A stretch of 64,000 nt of DNA. Origin: Pedobacter planticolens. Its GTDB lineage: Bacteria > Bacteroidota > Bacteroidia > Sphingobacteriales > Sphingobacteriaceae. Positions within the stretch are counted from its first letter, which is position 1; each line of letters begins with the position of its first letter. Of this stretch, positions 1-8,074 are shown piece by piece. The notes under the pieces were generated by a model, which saw only the letters and a list, made by a program, of their open reading frames with translations, ran no database searches and had not been told where the DNA came from. Position numbers and translations under genes: made by a program. The DNA lies in contig NZ_WNXD01000001.1 in assembly GCF_014172375.1 (NCBI RefSeq), positions 496,001 through 560,000 on the forward strand, in the 5' to 3' direction.

Positions 1-297
1 ATTAATATTTACAAACATTTTCCATCGGAGTTAAAAGCAGTTCATTTTTTTCCAGCTTTATTTACGGTAGGCACAGGTTTTATGCTGTTATGCAATGTGT
101 TTTATCCGCCATTGGCCTATATTTGTAATTTCTTTTTTGTGCTCTATTTTTTGTTGATATTTTTTCATGCTTGGCAAGTTAACAAATCAATAAAAATTGC
201 ACTTTTGAGTGTTGTTGCATCATTTATACAACTAACCGCTTATGGTTTAGGTTTTATACAAGATTTTTTTAAAAGAATAATAGTTAAACAATCATGA
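1..297 (+). CDS. Glycosyltransferase, C-terminal membrane part (5' end outside window)
   Basis: The reading frame is open from the first base and ends at 297, so only about 98 C-terminal residues are visible. They begin with a short cytoplasmic-looking stretch rich in His and Phe, followed by two or three hydrophobic segments and a basic tail ending FKRIIVKQS. This layout is typical of the C-terminal membrane anchor of family-2 glycosyltransferases in Bacteroidota. No catalytic motif lies in the window, so the family call rests on the tail alone. The stop overlaps the next start by four bases (ATGA), so the two genes are probably co-transcribed and translationally coupled. The first in-window ATG (82) is internal and is not the real start. 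Confidence 0.6.
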   Translation: MNIYKHFPSELKAVHFFPALFTVGTGFMLLCNVFYPPLAYICNFFFVLYFLLIFFHAWQVNKSIKIALLSVVASFIQLTAYGLGFIQDFFKRIIVKQS

Positions 298-1172
298 TAG
301 ATTATTTGAAGGAAAGTACTTTCGCAGTAAAAGATGTAATTATGCAAGCGTGGAAAGTTACCCGCGATAATTATTTCTCTATTGCTACACTGTGTTTTTT
401 GATATTTATAACAGCATTTACCTCAACCTTTATGGCCTTTTTTATGGGCGAATTGAATATAGGCATTAGAGTTTTAATGTTGCTCATCTTTATTATGAGT
501 TATTGTGTAGTCGAATTATGTTTAATTAAATATATTTTCAGATTACTGGATCACCAAGAAGAAACAGATATAAAAATTATTGATACACTACCTACTAGAA
601 CAGAAGTAATACGATTTCTTATCGGAACCGTTTATTTTGGATTGAGTATATTTTTGGTTGGTATTTTATTAATGCCAGTACTTTACATTTTAGATTTAAT
701 TTTAAAATTTGCTGTAAATCAAGGTCTAATTAATAATTTCACCTACGCTGGAAAAGTAATCGTTAATGTTGCTGTTGCTATTGCGATGTTAAGTATCTTT
801 TTTACGTTTATTCGAATAATATTCTTCCCGTTTTTTATTATTGATAAGCATAGTCCACCCTTTGAATCCATTAAATTAAGTTTGGCTACAACAAAAGGTA
901 ATTTTATTAAGCTTTTATTCATACTTGTGGGTTTAGTAGTAGTTCAAGCCATTGTTTTCGGGTTTTTCTATATTGTAATTATGATGGGTTTTCGCCTAAT
1001 CAATTTCTTTTTCGATTATGATATCAACCAATATATCTCTTTAATTGTTGTTGTATTTAGCTCATTTGTTATTGTGCCGTTTACCACCGCTTTTTTTGCA
1101 GTTGCTTATCGTAAAATAATGAAAGAATACAAGGGCGATGAACATCCAGATATTATACACAACATCGTTTAA
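294..1172 (+). CDS. Six-TM integral membrane protein of unknown function
   Basis: 292 residues. Hydrophobic segments at about 28-50, 59-84, 107-138, 153-182, 205-235 and 247-272 predict six membrane spans with a short basic C-terminus. There is no signal peptide and I recognise no catalytic motif. Polar loops are short, apart from one around residues 85-105. The gene overlaps the upstream glycosyltransferase stop by four bases and is followed 44 bases later by a GH3-like gene. Co-transcription with a glycosyltransferase suggests a cell-envelope role, but that is inference. It is certainly expressed-looking coding sequence, but the function is unknown. Confidence 0.75.
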   Translation: MIDYLKESTFAVKDVIMQAWKVTRDNYFSIATLCFLIFITAFTSTFMAFFMGELNIGIRVLMLLIFIMSYCVVELCLIKYIFRLLDHQEETDIKIIDTLPTRTEVIRFLIGTVYFGLSIFLVGILLMPVLYILDLILKFAVNQGLINNFTYAGKVIVNVAVAIAMLSIFFTFIRIIFFPFFIIDKHSPPFESIKLSLATTKGNFIKLLFILVGLVVVQAIVFGFFYIVIMMGFRLINFFFDYDINQYISLIVVVFSSFVIVPFTTAFFAVAYRKIMKEYKGDEHPDIIHNIV

Positions 1173-1216
1173 TGCTCATTACATTCACAAATCCTCTCAT
1201 TTATTAATTTAACAAC

Positions 1217-2713
1217 ATGGGAATAAAAGCGGCACTAAGTAAGCCATTTGCTGCATGGGTTGTAAAAGGCATCAATAAATGGAAAAAAGATGCATTAAAA
1301 GCACAGGGTGATGTTTTTAACTCACTTATCAAATCGGCAACGCCTACTGTTTTTGGTAAAGAGCATAACTTCAATTCCATTAAAAATTACGAAGATTTTA
1401 AAGCAAATGTTCCGATACGAGATTATGAAGGTTTAAGGCCTTACATAGATAGAGTAGTTGTCGGCGAAACAGATATACTTTGGAAAGGTAAACCGAAATA
1501 TTTCGCAAAAACTTCTGGTACTACATCAGGCGTAAAATATATTCCTATCTCTAAAGAATCAATGCCAGAGCATATTAAAGCTGCTCGTAATGCCTTATTA
1601 ACCTATATTCACGAAACTGGTAAAGCCGATTTTGTAAACGGTAAAATGATTTTCCTACAAGGAAGTCCGATATTGACTAAAAAAAACGGAATTAATGTAG
1701 GTCGTCTATCTGGTATTGTGGCGCATCTAGTTCCTGCATATTTACAAAAGAACAGATTGCCATCTTATGCTACGAATTGTATCGAAGATTGGGAAGAAAA
1801 AGTGGATGCAATTGTTACCGAAACTTTGCATGAAGATATGACACTCATTTCTGGCATTCCCCCTTGGGTGCAAATGTATTTTGATAAGTTGAGCGAGAAA
1901 ACTGGCGGAAAAAAAATCAAGAATATCTTTAAAAATTTTAGCCTATTTGTGTATGGTGGAGTAAATTACGAACCCTATCGAGCTAAAATTGAGGCAAGCA
2001 TTGGAAGAAAAATCGATGCTATTGAGACATATCCAGCATCTGAAGGTTTTATTGCTTATCAGGATACACAGGAGGATAAAAGTTTATTGCTTTTAGCTAA
2101 AGCGGGAATTTTTTATGAATTTATTCCAGCTGATGAATATTATAACGAAAACCCAACTCGATTAAGTTTAGCCGAAATAGAATTGGATAAAAACTATGCA
2201 CTGATTTTAAATACAAATGCAGGTTTATGGGGATATAGTATTGGTGATACTGTAAAATTTGTTTCTAAAAATCCGTATAAGATTTTAGTTACTGGTCGCA
2301 TCAAACATTTTATATCTGCCTTTGGCGAACATGTAATTGGCGAGGAAGTAGAGCAAGCTATTCTGTCGGTGGCGAATGAGGAAGGAATAGAAATTACAGA
2401 ATTTACAGTGGCGCCACAAGTAAATCCGCCTGTTGGCGAATTACCTTACCACGAGTGGTTTGTAGAGTTTGTAGAAACACCAAAAGATATTAAAGCGTTT
2501 AGTGAGAAAGTAGATCTTGCTTTGCAGCAAAAAAATATTTACTATTTTGACCTCATTGAAGGGAAGATCTTACAGAAACTGATTATTCGTTCGCTACAAA
2601 AAGATGCATTTGTGAATTATATGCGAGCAGAAGGTAAGCTTGGTGGGCAAAATAAAGTGCCACGATTAAGTAATGATAGAAAGTTGGCAGAGGTTTTAGA
2701 GAAGTATATTTAG
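1217..2713 (+). CDS. GH3 family acyl-adenylate-forming protein
   Basis: 498 residues, the usual length for bacterial GH3 proteins. The P-loop-like adenylation motif is visible as AKTSGTTSGVKYIP (residues about 96-109). A second nucleotide-binding region is ETYPASEGF (about 270-278). The C-terminal hinge contains GRIKHFISAFGEH, characteristic of GH3/ANL enzymes. Plant GH3 proteins conjugate amino acids to acyl adenylates; the substrate of the Bacteroidota homologues is not known to me. It is followed ten bases later by dxr with a TTG start, so both are probably in one operon. Annotation pipelines usually call this 'GH3 auxin-responsive promoter family protein', a misleading name for a bacterium. 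Confidence 0.9.
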   Translation: MGIKAALSKPFAAWVVKGINKWKKDALKAQGDVFNSLIKSATPTVFGKEHNFNSIKNYEDFKANVPIRDYEGLRPYIDRVVVGETDILWKGKPKYFAKTSGTTSGVKYIPISKESMPEHIKAARNALLTYIHETGKADFVNGKMIFLQGSPILTKKNGINVGRLSGIVAHLVPAYLQKNRLPSYATNCIEDWEEKVDAIVTETLHEDMTLISGIPPWVQMYFDKLSEKTGGKKIKNIFKNFSLFVYGGVNYEPYRAKIEASIGRKIDAIETYPASEGFIAYQDTQEDKSLLLLAKAGIFYEFIPADEYYNENPTRLSLAEIELDKNYALILNTNAGLWGYSIGDTVKFVSKNPYKILVTGRIKHFISAFGEHVIGEEVEQAILSVANEEGIEITEFTVAPQVNPPVGELPYHEWFVEFVETPKDIKAFSEKVDLALQQKNIYYFDLIEGKILQKLIIRSLQKDAFVNYMRAEGKLGGQNKVPRLSNDRKLAEVLEKYI

Positions 2714-2723
2714 AAAAGGAAGT

Positions 2724-3902
2724 TTGAAAAACATATCAATATTAGGTTCGACAGGTTCTATTGGAACGCAAGCTTTAGAAGTAGTTCGGGCAAATCCGGA
2801 TTTATATAAAGTTAATGCACTAACAGCCCAAAATAATGCAGAGCTTTTAATTCAGCAGGCCTTAGAATTTAAGCCAGAATTGGTAGTAATTACGTGCGAA
2901 AGTCATTATCAAATCCTAAAAAATGCATTACCAAATACAATGGTTTTATGTGGAGAAGATGCATTAATTGCTGCGGTTCAACTGCCAAAAACTCAATTTG
3001 TATTAACTGCAATTATGGGTGCAGTGGGTTTAAGACCAACCATTGCCGCAATTGAAGCGAAAAAAGATATCGGCCTTGCCAATAAAGAAACATTAGTAGT
3101 AGCTGGCGAATTAGTAATGCAATTGGCTAAGGAAAATGGTGTGAAAATTATTCCGGTAGATTCAGAGCACTCAGCAATATTTCAATGCTTAGTTGGAGAA
3201 GAAAATAATCCAATAGAAAAGATTTTTTTAACCGCATCTGGCGGACCATTTCGTGGCAAAGATTTAGTTTTTTTAGCAAACGTAACTAAAAAAGAAGCTT
3301 TAAAACATCCAAATTGGATAATGGGTGCAAAAATTACTATCGATTCAGCTTCATTGATGAATAAAGGATTGGAAGCCATTGAAGCAAAATGGTTATTCGG
3401 TTTAACAGCAGAGCAGATTGAAGTGGTGGTACATCCGCAATCTATTATTCATTCTATGGTGCAATTTACCGATGGATCTATTAAAGCACAAATGGGTCTG
3501 CCTGATATGAAATTGCCCATTCATTACGCCTTAGCTTATCCGCAAAGAGTAGCGAGCAATTTTGAACGGTTTAATTTTTTAAACTATCCAGAACTCACAT
3601 TTTCTGAGGCAGATACAAAAAGTTTTCGTAACCTTGAGCTTGCCTTTGTGGCGATGAAAAAGGGCGGTAATATGCCTTGCATAATTAATGCAGCCAATGA
3701 AATAGTAGTCGATGCATTTTTAAAAGATCATATTGGCTTCTTACAAATGAGCGTTGTAATAGAAGAATGCATGCAGAAAATGGACTTTATTGCTCAACCA
3801 ACACTTAATAATTATTTAGAAACCGACAAGCAGACGCGTATATTTGCAAGTCAACTCGTAACAAAACAAAGTTTAACAAATCTAAAATCAAAAACATACT
3901 AA
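2724..3902 (+). CDS. dxr: 1-deoxy-D-xylulose-5-phosphate reductoisomerase
   Basis: 392 residues. It converts DXP to 2-C-methyl-D-erythritol 4-phosphate with NADPH, the first committed step of the MEP isoprenoid pathway, in the cytoplasm. The N-terminal NADPH fold starts LGSTGSIGTQALEVV. Substrate and metal motifs follow: GLANKETLVVAGE, PVDSEHSAIFQCL (metal-binding Asp/Glu region), TASGGPFRG, then HPNW.MG.KITIDSASLMNKGLE and VHPQSIIHSMVQF. The start is TTG: the only good candidate, directly after AAAGGAAG (2715-2722), a clear Shine-Dalgarno sequence unusual for this genome, and giving the conserved MKNISILGSTG beginning. rseP starts 8 bases downstream, a common neighbour. Confidence 0.97.
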   Translation: MKNISILGSTGSIGTQALEVVRANPDLYKVNALTAQNNAELLIQQALEFKPELVVITCESHYQILKNALPNTMVLCGEDALIAAVQLPKTQFVLTAIMGAVGLRPTIAAIEAKKDIGLANKETLVVAGELVMQLAKENGVKIIPVDSEHSAIFQCLVGEENNPIEKIFLTASGGPFRGKDLVFLANVTKKEALKHPNWIMGAKITIDSASLMNKGLEAIEAKWLFGLTAEQIEVVVHPQSIIHSMVQFTDGSIKAQMGLPDMKLPIHYALAYPQRVASNFERFNFLNYPELTFSEADTKSFRNLELAFVAMKKGGNMPCIINAANEIVVDAFLKDHIGFLQMSVVIEECMQKMDFIAQPTLNNYLETDKQTRIFASQLVTKQSLTNLKSKTY

Positions 3903-3909
3903 ATACTAT

Positions 3910-5310
3910 ATGAACGGACTGATTATGGCGGGCCAGCTTTTGCTGGGATTATCGATACTAGTAATTTTACACGAATTAGGACATTTTTTAGCGGCACGTG
4001 CCTTCGGAATAAAAGTTGAAAAATTCTATCTTTTCTTTGATGCTTGGGGTTTCAAGCTTTTTAGTTTTAAAGTTGGCGATACAGAATATGGAGTAGGATG
4101 GTTGCCTTTGGGTGGCTATGTGAAAATTTCTGGAATGATTGACGAATCTATGGATACCGAACAGATGGCATTACCTGCCGAACCTTGGGAATTTCGTTCA
4201 AAACCAGCTTGGCAGCGTTTAATTGTAATGCTAGGTGGTATTATTGTAAATATCATTGTAGGTATTTTCATTTTTTGGATGCTTACTTTTAAATATGGAG
4301 AAACCTACATTCCAAATGATAAATTAGCAAATGGTGTACACCCAGGTATAATTGGTGAAGAAATTGGTTTAAGAGATGGCGATAAGATTTTAGCCATTAA
4401 CGGACAAAAAGTAATTCGTTTTGAAGAATTAATTAGTTCTAAAGTTTTATTGAGCGGTCCGAAATTAACTATTTCTCGTGATGGTAAAGCCATTGATCTA
4501 AAAGTTCCTGAAACGGTATTAAATAGCATTAGCAAACATGGTATTGATGAATTTGTTGAGCCAAGAATTGTTGCTAGAAAAATATCACAAGTAGACAAGC
4601 CTACAACTGTAGTAGAATCTAAAGGATTATTTAGCCGTATAACTGGTCTGTTTTCTAAAAAAGGACCGGCAAAAGTATACACACCTGCTTATGATGCAGG
4701 AATGAAAGTTGGCGATAGTGTAATTTCTATCAATGGCCAATCTGTACGTTACTTAAATGATTTTACTACACAAATACAAAAATCTGCTGGCAAAACAGTT
4801 GCTATTAAGGTATTACGTAATGGTAATTTAATTGATTTAACACCAAAAGTAACAGCCGAAGGTACAATAGGTATAGCCATAGCAAAATTCAAATTACCAA
4901 TTAGCCATATCGATTATACTTTCTTTGAATCATTCTCAGTAGGTACATCTAAAGCATGGACAACCTTTGCAGATAATGGAAAAGGAATCTGGAAAATGAT
5001 AACTGGTAAAGTAAGTGCTCGTAACATTAGCAGCCCTATTGGTATTGCTCAGGTTTATGGCAGCGAGTTCGATTGGGCAAACTTTTGGCGCTTAACAGGA
5101 TTAATTTCTATGGCATTGGCCTTTATGAATTTATTACCAATTCCAGCTTTAGATGGTGGTCATGTAGTATTTTTGATAGTAGAAATGATTAAAGGTAAGC
5201 CACTAGGCGATAAATTTATGGAACGTGCTCAAGTAGTTGGTTTCGTTATTTTATTGAGTTTAATGGTGTTCGCATTTGGAAATGATATTCTGAAACTAAT
5301 TCAGAAATAG
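3910..5310 (+). CDS. rseP: RIP metalloprotease RseP (site-2 protease)
   Basis: 466 residues. It is an intramembrane zinc protease that cleaves transmembrane anti-sigma factors and similar substrates in the inner membrane. The zinc motif HELGH is at residues 21-25 in the first TM segment. The third ligand region is LLPIPALDGGHVV near residue 415 in a late TM segment. Between them lie two PDZ-like domains (about 110-215 and 225-320), with typical GLRDGDKILAINGQ and GMKVGDSVISINGQ strands. The sequence between the PDZ domains is lysine-rich. It is co-directional with dxr, 8 bases away, and followed by a strong hairpin (5332-5376). Confidence 0.96.
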   Translation: MNGLIMAGQLLLGLSILVILHELGHFLAARAFGIKVEKFYLFFDAWGFKLFSFKVGDTEYGVGWLPLGGYVKISGMIDESMDTEQMALPAEPWEFRSKPAWQRLIVMLGGIIVNIIVGIFIFWMLTFKYGETYIPNDKLANGVHPGIIGEEIGLRDGDKILAINGQKVIRFEELISSKVLLSGPKLTISRDGKAIDLKVPETVLNSISKHGIDEFVEPRIVARKISQVDKPTTVVESKGLFSRITGLFSKKGPAKVYTPAYDAGMKVGDSVISINGQSVRYLNDFTTQIQKSAGKTVAIKVLRNGNLIDLTPKVTAEGTIGIAIAKFKLPISHIDYTFFESFSVGTSKAWTTFADNGKGIWKMITGKVSARNISSPIGIAQVYGSEFDWANFWRLTGLISMALAFMNLLPIPALDGGHVVFLIVEMIKGKPLGDKFMERAQVVGFVILLSLMVFAFGNDILKLIQK

Positions 5311-5331
5311 CTTTTAATAACTAATAAAAAT

Positions 5332-5376
5332 AGCCACAGATGCGCAGATTTTAATATAATCTGCGCATCTGTGGCT
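5332..5376 (+). terminator. Perfect 19-bp stem hairpin after rseP
   Basis: Arms 5332-5350 and 5358-5376 are exact reverse complements around a 7-base loop. Only a weak T/A run follows, so it may be a terminator or mRNA-stabilising element. The arm (AGCCACAGATGCGCAGATT) contains the 'ctgtggctaa'-type words also seen near 9870, 13800 and 38763, so it may be a member of a dispersed repeat family. Confidence 0.6.
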
Positions 5377-5397
5377 TAAAACATAAAGTGATATAAA

Positions 5398-5925
5398 ATG
5401 AATTATTTCGAGCTTTACGAGTTACCGATAGGCTTTAATCCAGATCAACAATTGGTAAAAAAGAAGTTTTACGAATTGAGCAAGAAATATCATCCCGATT
5501 TTTATATCAATGAAAGTCAAGAAAAGCAAGACGAAGTTTTAGAACTTTCTACACTTAATAACAAAGCTTTTCAAGTATTAAAAGATCCACAAAAGCGCTT
5601 ACATTATATCCTTAACCTAAAAGGACAATTGGTAGAAGGAGAGAATTATGCATTGCCACAAAGTTTTTTACTAGAGATGATGGAAGTAAATGAAGCCTTA
5701 ATGGATTTAGAGTTTGATCCTGATCCAGCAAAATTGGCAGAGTTGAAAACCCAAACAGAGCAAATAGAAAAAGAACTAGCGGATGAACTACAATCTTTAA
5801 CACTAGCTTATGATAGTGCTGCGGAAGAAAACCAAGAAAGTGCTTTAAAGGCTATTAAAGATATTTATTACCGTAATAAATACTTATATCGTATTAAAGA
5901 AAGTTTGGCTCGTATGGCTTCTTAA
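5398..5925 (+). CDS. hscB: Fe-S cluster co-chaperone HscB (J-domain)
   Basis: 175 residues. The N-terminal J-domain carries the HPD signature at residues 32-34 (KKYHPDFY), which stimulates the Hsp70 partner HscA. The C-terminal half is a charged helical bundle with the family's EMMEVNEALMDLE pattern (about 98-110), which binds the scaffold IscU. Length matches HscB (about 170-175) and not a general DnaJ, as there is no zinc-finger region. No isc genes are adjacent in this window. Located after the rseP hairpin, possibly with its own promoter. Confidence 0.9.
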   Translation: MNYFELYELPIGFNPDQQLVKKKFYELSKKYHPDFYINESQEKQDEVLELSTLNNKAFQVLKDPQKRLHYILNLKGQLVEGENYALPQSFLLEMMEVNEALMDLEFDPDPAKLAELKTQTEQIEKELADELQSLTLAYDSAAEENQESALKAIKDIYYRNKYLYRIKESLARMAS

Positions 5926-5989
5926 AATTGTTGGAAGGTTTGCTAAGTGTAAAAAAGCAAATCAACAATTTTTATGCAAGTGTCATTAA

Positions 5990-5997
5990 TTACATTT
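5990..5997 (+). promoter_or_regulatory. Candidate -7 element (TAnnTTTG)
   Basis: TACATTTG matches the Bacteroidota -7 consensus and lies 18 bases before the ATG at 6015. No convincing -33 TTTG is present at the expected distance, so this is a weak candidate. Confidence 0.3.
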
Positions 5998-6014
5998 GTT
6001 GCAAAGCCATAATC

Positions 6015-6308
6015 ATGACCTCATTAAACTTATTCAGAAAAGTAGCCGTAACCGAAGGTATCTCTTATCTTTTATTGTTGTTTATTGCAATGCCTTTAAA
6101 ATATTGGGCAGATATGCCTCTTGCAGTTAAATATACAGGTTGGGCACATGGTTTACTTTTTGTGCTTTATGCTGCTTGTTTAGTTTTGGCTTGGCAAGAA
6201 ACAAAATGGAAATTCGGCAAAGCAGTTTTAATATTCTTAGCCTCACTATTGCCGTTTGCTCCATTTATTGTAGATAAAAGACTGAAAGAAGAAGAAATAA
6301 CTCAATAA
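6015..6308 (+). CDS. DUF3817-like small membrane protein
   Basis: 97 residues from the ATG at 6015. An in-frame TTG further upstream (5928) would add 29 residues that do not look like the family, so I prefer the ATG, which gives MTSLNLFRKVAVTEGIS. Three hydrophobic segments (about 13-32, 42-62, 70-88) are followed by a charged tail. The pattern RKVAxxEGISYLLLL...MPLKY...VKxxGxxHGxLF is that of the DUF3817 (YP_554-type) membrane family. Function is unknown. It lies between hscB and a sigma54 regulator gene. Confidence 0.8.
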   Translation: MTSLNLFRKVAVTEGISYLLLLFIAMPLKYWADMPLAVKYTGWAHGLLFVLYAACLVLAWQETKWKFGKAVLIFLASLLPFAPFIVDKRLKEEEITQ

Positions 6309-6363
6309 TCCCAGCATAAAAATTCAGACAATTATGCCTAATATTGTTTCATAATTTCGAATA

Positions 6364-7695
6364 ATGGGCTCAACAGTACTCATCATAGATGATGAAATTA
6401 AAATACGTAGTTTATTAGCTAGAATAATAGAACTAGAAGGATTTTCTGTTTTACAAGCTCAAAATGCTAAAGAAGGCTTAAAAATAATTACTAATCAGGA
6501 TGTTACGGTTGTAATTAGCGATGTGAAACTGCCAGATGCAAATGGTGTAGAGCTAGTTAAACAAATCAAATCCATCAAATCCTATATCGAAATTATTAAT
6601 CTTACCGCTTATGGTACTATTGCAGATGGGGTTTTGGCCATAAAGAACGGCGCTTTCGATTACTTAACCAAAGGCGATGATAATGATAAAATTATACCAC
6701 TGGTTTACAAAGCCGTTGCTAAAGCAGAATTACAACTTAGGGTGTATGAGTTGGAAAGCAAAATAGTTGGTAAATACAATTTCAAAAACATTTTAGGTAA
6801 TTCAAAAGCCATTAAAGAAGCAATATCTCTAGCAGAAAAAGTTGCCGTAACAGATACAACTGTTTTATTATTAGGCGAAACCGGAACTGGAAAAGAAGTT
6901 TTTGCGCAAGCGATTCATTATGAAAGTCCTCGAAATTTAAAGCCTTTTGTAGCCTTAAATTGCAGCGGGTTTAGCCCCGAATTATTAGAGAGTGAACTAT
7001 TTGGCTACAAAGCTGGCGCTTTTACTGGAGCCAACAAAGACAAAAAAGGCTTATTAGAAGAAGCAAATGGAGGAACTCTCTTTTTAGACGAAATAGGAGA
7101 GATGAACCTCGATTTGCAAGCTAAATTATTACGTGTTTTAGAAAACCAATCGTTTATTAAAGTAGGTTCTACTACCACAAGCCAAGTTAATGTACGCATA
7201 TTGGCGGCTACAAATCGCAATTTAAAAGAACAAGCTGATGCTGGGCTTTTCCGTTTAGATTTATATTATCGTTTATCAGTCTTTATAATTCCGTTGCCAT
7301 CTTTAAGAGAACGCAAGGCTGATATTGCCTTATTAGCTAATTATTATTTGCAAGAGTTTGCCAAAAAAGTAAATCGCTCTGCGTTAAAAATGGATGATAA
7401 ATTAGTAGATACCCTCGAAAAACATAGTTGGAAAGGGAATGTGAGAGAATTGAAAAATGTAATAGAACGCTTAGTAATTTTAGCCAATGGCGATGTTTTA
7501 GATACTGCTCAGTTACCTAACGAATTTTATATAAATACTCCACAAAGTAATGCTTTCGATTTGCAAACGATAGAAAAACAACACATTCAAAAAGTGTTAG
7601 CGCACACAAAAGGAAATAAAACAGAAACTGCTCGTTTACTAAATATTGGCTTAACGACGCTCTATAGAAAAATTGAAGAATATCAAATAATTTAA
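6364..7695 (+). CDS. Sigma-54-dependent response regulator, NtrC family
   Basis: 443 residues in three domains. The receiver (about 1-120) has phospho-acceptor D53 (VVISDVKLPDANG) and a conserved Lys in YLTKGDDND. The AAA+ domain (about 142-375) has Walker A GETGTGKE (171-178) and the sigma54-contact loop GAFTGA (218-223), both intact. A Fis-type helix-turn-helix lies near 400-440 (GNKTETARLLNIGLTTLYRKI). It should open promoters held by RNA polymerase-sigma54. It ends just upstream of the kdp genes, where a sigma54-like promoter is present, and no KdpE-type regulator is in the cluster. I infer that it is the kdp regulator. A rho-independent terminator follows. Confidence 0.93.
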   Translation: MGSTVLIIDDEIKIRSLLARIIELEGFSVLQAQNAKEGLKIITNQDVTVVISDVKLPDANGVELVKQIKSIKSYIEIINLTAYGTIADGVLAIKNGAFDYLTKGDDNDKIIPLVYKAVAKAELQLRVYELESKIVGKYNFKNILGNSKAIKEAISLAEKVAVTDTTVLLLGETGTGKEVFAQAIHYESPRNLKPFVALNCSGFSPELLESELFGYKAGAFTGANKDKKGLLEEANGGTLFLDEIGEMNLDLQAKLLRVLENQSFIKVGSTTTSQVNVRILAATNRNLKEQADAGLFRLDLYYRLSVFIIPLPSLRERKADIALLANYYLQEFAKKVNRSALKMDDKLVDTLEKHSWKGNVRELKNVIERLVILANGDVLDTAQLPNEFYINTPQSNAFDLQTIEKQHIQKVLAHTKGNKTETARLLNIGLTTLYRKIEEYQII

Positions 7696-7700
7696 ACTAT

Positions 7701-7726
7701 CGTCATTGCGAAGAATGAAGCAATCT
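7701..7726. repeat. REP-like element (CGTCATTGCGAAG...GAAGCAATCT)
   Basis: Single copy of the short CGTCATTGCGA...GAAGCAATCT intergenic element, which recurs at about 12571, 19524, 38118 and 39495. It is located between the regulator stop and its terminator. Confidence 0.7.
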
Positions 7727-7770
7727 CCTTCTAATATTAAATAAGTAAAAAATGGGTTTCCATTTTGATA

Positions 7771-7800
7771 AAAACCCTTCCATTTTGGAAGGGTTTTTTT
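7771..7800 (+). terminator. Rho-independent terminator after the sigma54 regulator
   Basis: Stem AAAACCCTTCCA / TGGAAGGGTTTT with a three- or four-base T loop, followed by a run of T. It separates the regulator transcript from kdp, so kdp needs its own promoter. Confidence 0.9.
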
Positions 7801-7868
7801 ATGCCTAAAACTTTAAAATAAACGTTAAAGTATTGATAATAATGATTTTGAGTATAATTATATCCTAG

Positions 7869-7885
7869 TGGTACAGCTATTGGTA
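7869..7885 (+). promoter_or_regulatory. Candidate sigma-54 promoter for kdp
   Basis: TGGTAC-N5-TTGGT resembles TGGCAC-N5-TTGCA with the correct 10-base spacing between the GG and the GC-position dinucleotide. The -12 dinucleotide is GG instead of GC, so it is imperfect. It lies between the terminator of the NtrC-family regulator and the first small ORF at 7908, predicting transcription start near 7895. Confidence 0.45.
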
Positions 7886-7907
7886 TGGTGGTTAAAAATT
7901 AGTAACC

Positions 7908-7991
7908 ATGATAACAATTATCTTATTTCTCACCCTCCTCATCTTTTGCTGGATCGCTTATAAATCCATCGATTGGTTCGAAAACATTTAA
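7908..7991 (+). CDS. 27-residue single-TM peptide upstream of kdpF
   Basis: A 28-codon ORF, MITIILFLTLLI...KSIDWFENI, with one hydrophobic segment (about residues 2-17) and an amphipathic end. It lies just downstream of the candidate sigma54 promoter, and its stop overlaps the region three bases before the kdpF start, so translation could be coupled. It resembles KdpF in size and topology but not in sequence. It may be a second Kdp-associated micropeptide. Such short ORFs can occur by chance, so confidence is moderate. Confidence 0.5.
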   Translation: MITIILFLTLLIFCWIAYKSIDWFENI

Positions 7992-7993
7992 CA

Positions 7994-8071
7994 ATGATAG
8001 CATTATTCATCATCGCAGTAGCAGTATTCCTGTACATGGTTTACGTACTTATCAAACCAGAAAAATTTTAA
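7994..8071 (+). CDS. kdpF: KdpF, small stabilising subunit of the K+-ATPase
   Basis: 25 residues: one TM segment followed by YVLIKPEKF, the recognisable KdpF ending (TM then a short Pro-Glu-Lys-Phe tail). In E. coli KdpF is a 29-residue peptide stabilising the KdpABC complex. It starts 3 bases after the preceding micro-ORF and ends 3 bases before kdpA, the standard kdpFABC order. Confidence 0.85.
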   Translation: MIALFIIAVAVFLYMVYVLIKPEKF

Positions 8072-8074
8072 AAA

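Noticed and set aside
4305..4682. Antisense ORF inside rseP (also 10054-10482, 11407-11787, 23679-23987, 54682-55104)
   Set aside because: These are open frames opposite conserved genes, with no homology signals or independent promoters.
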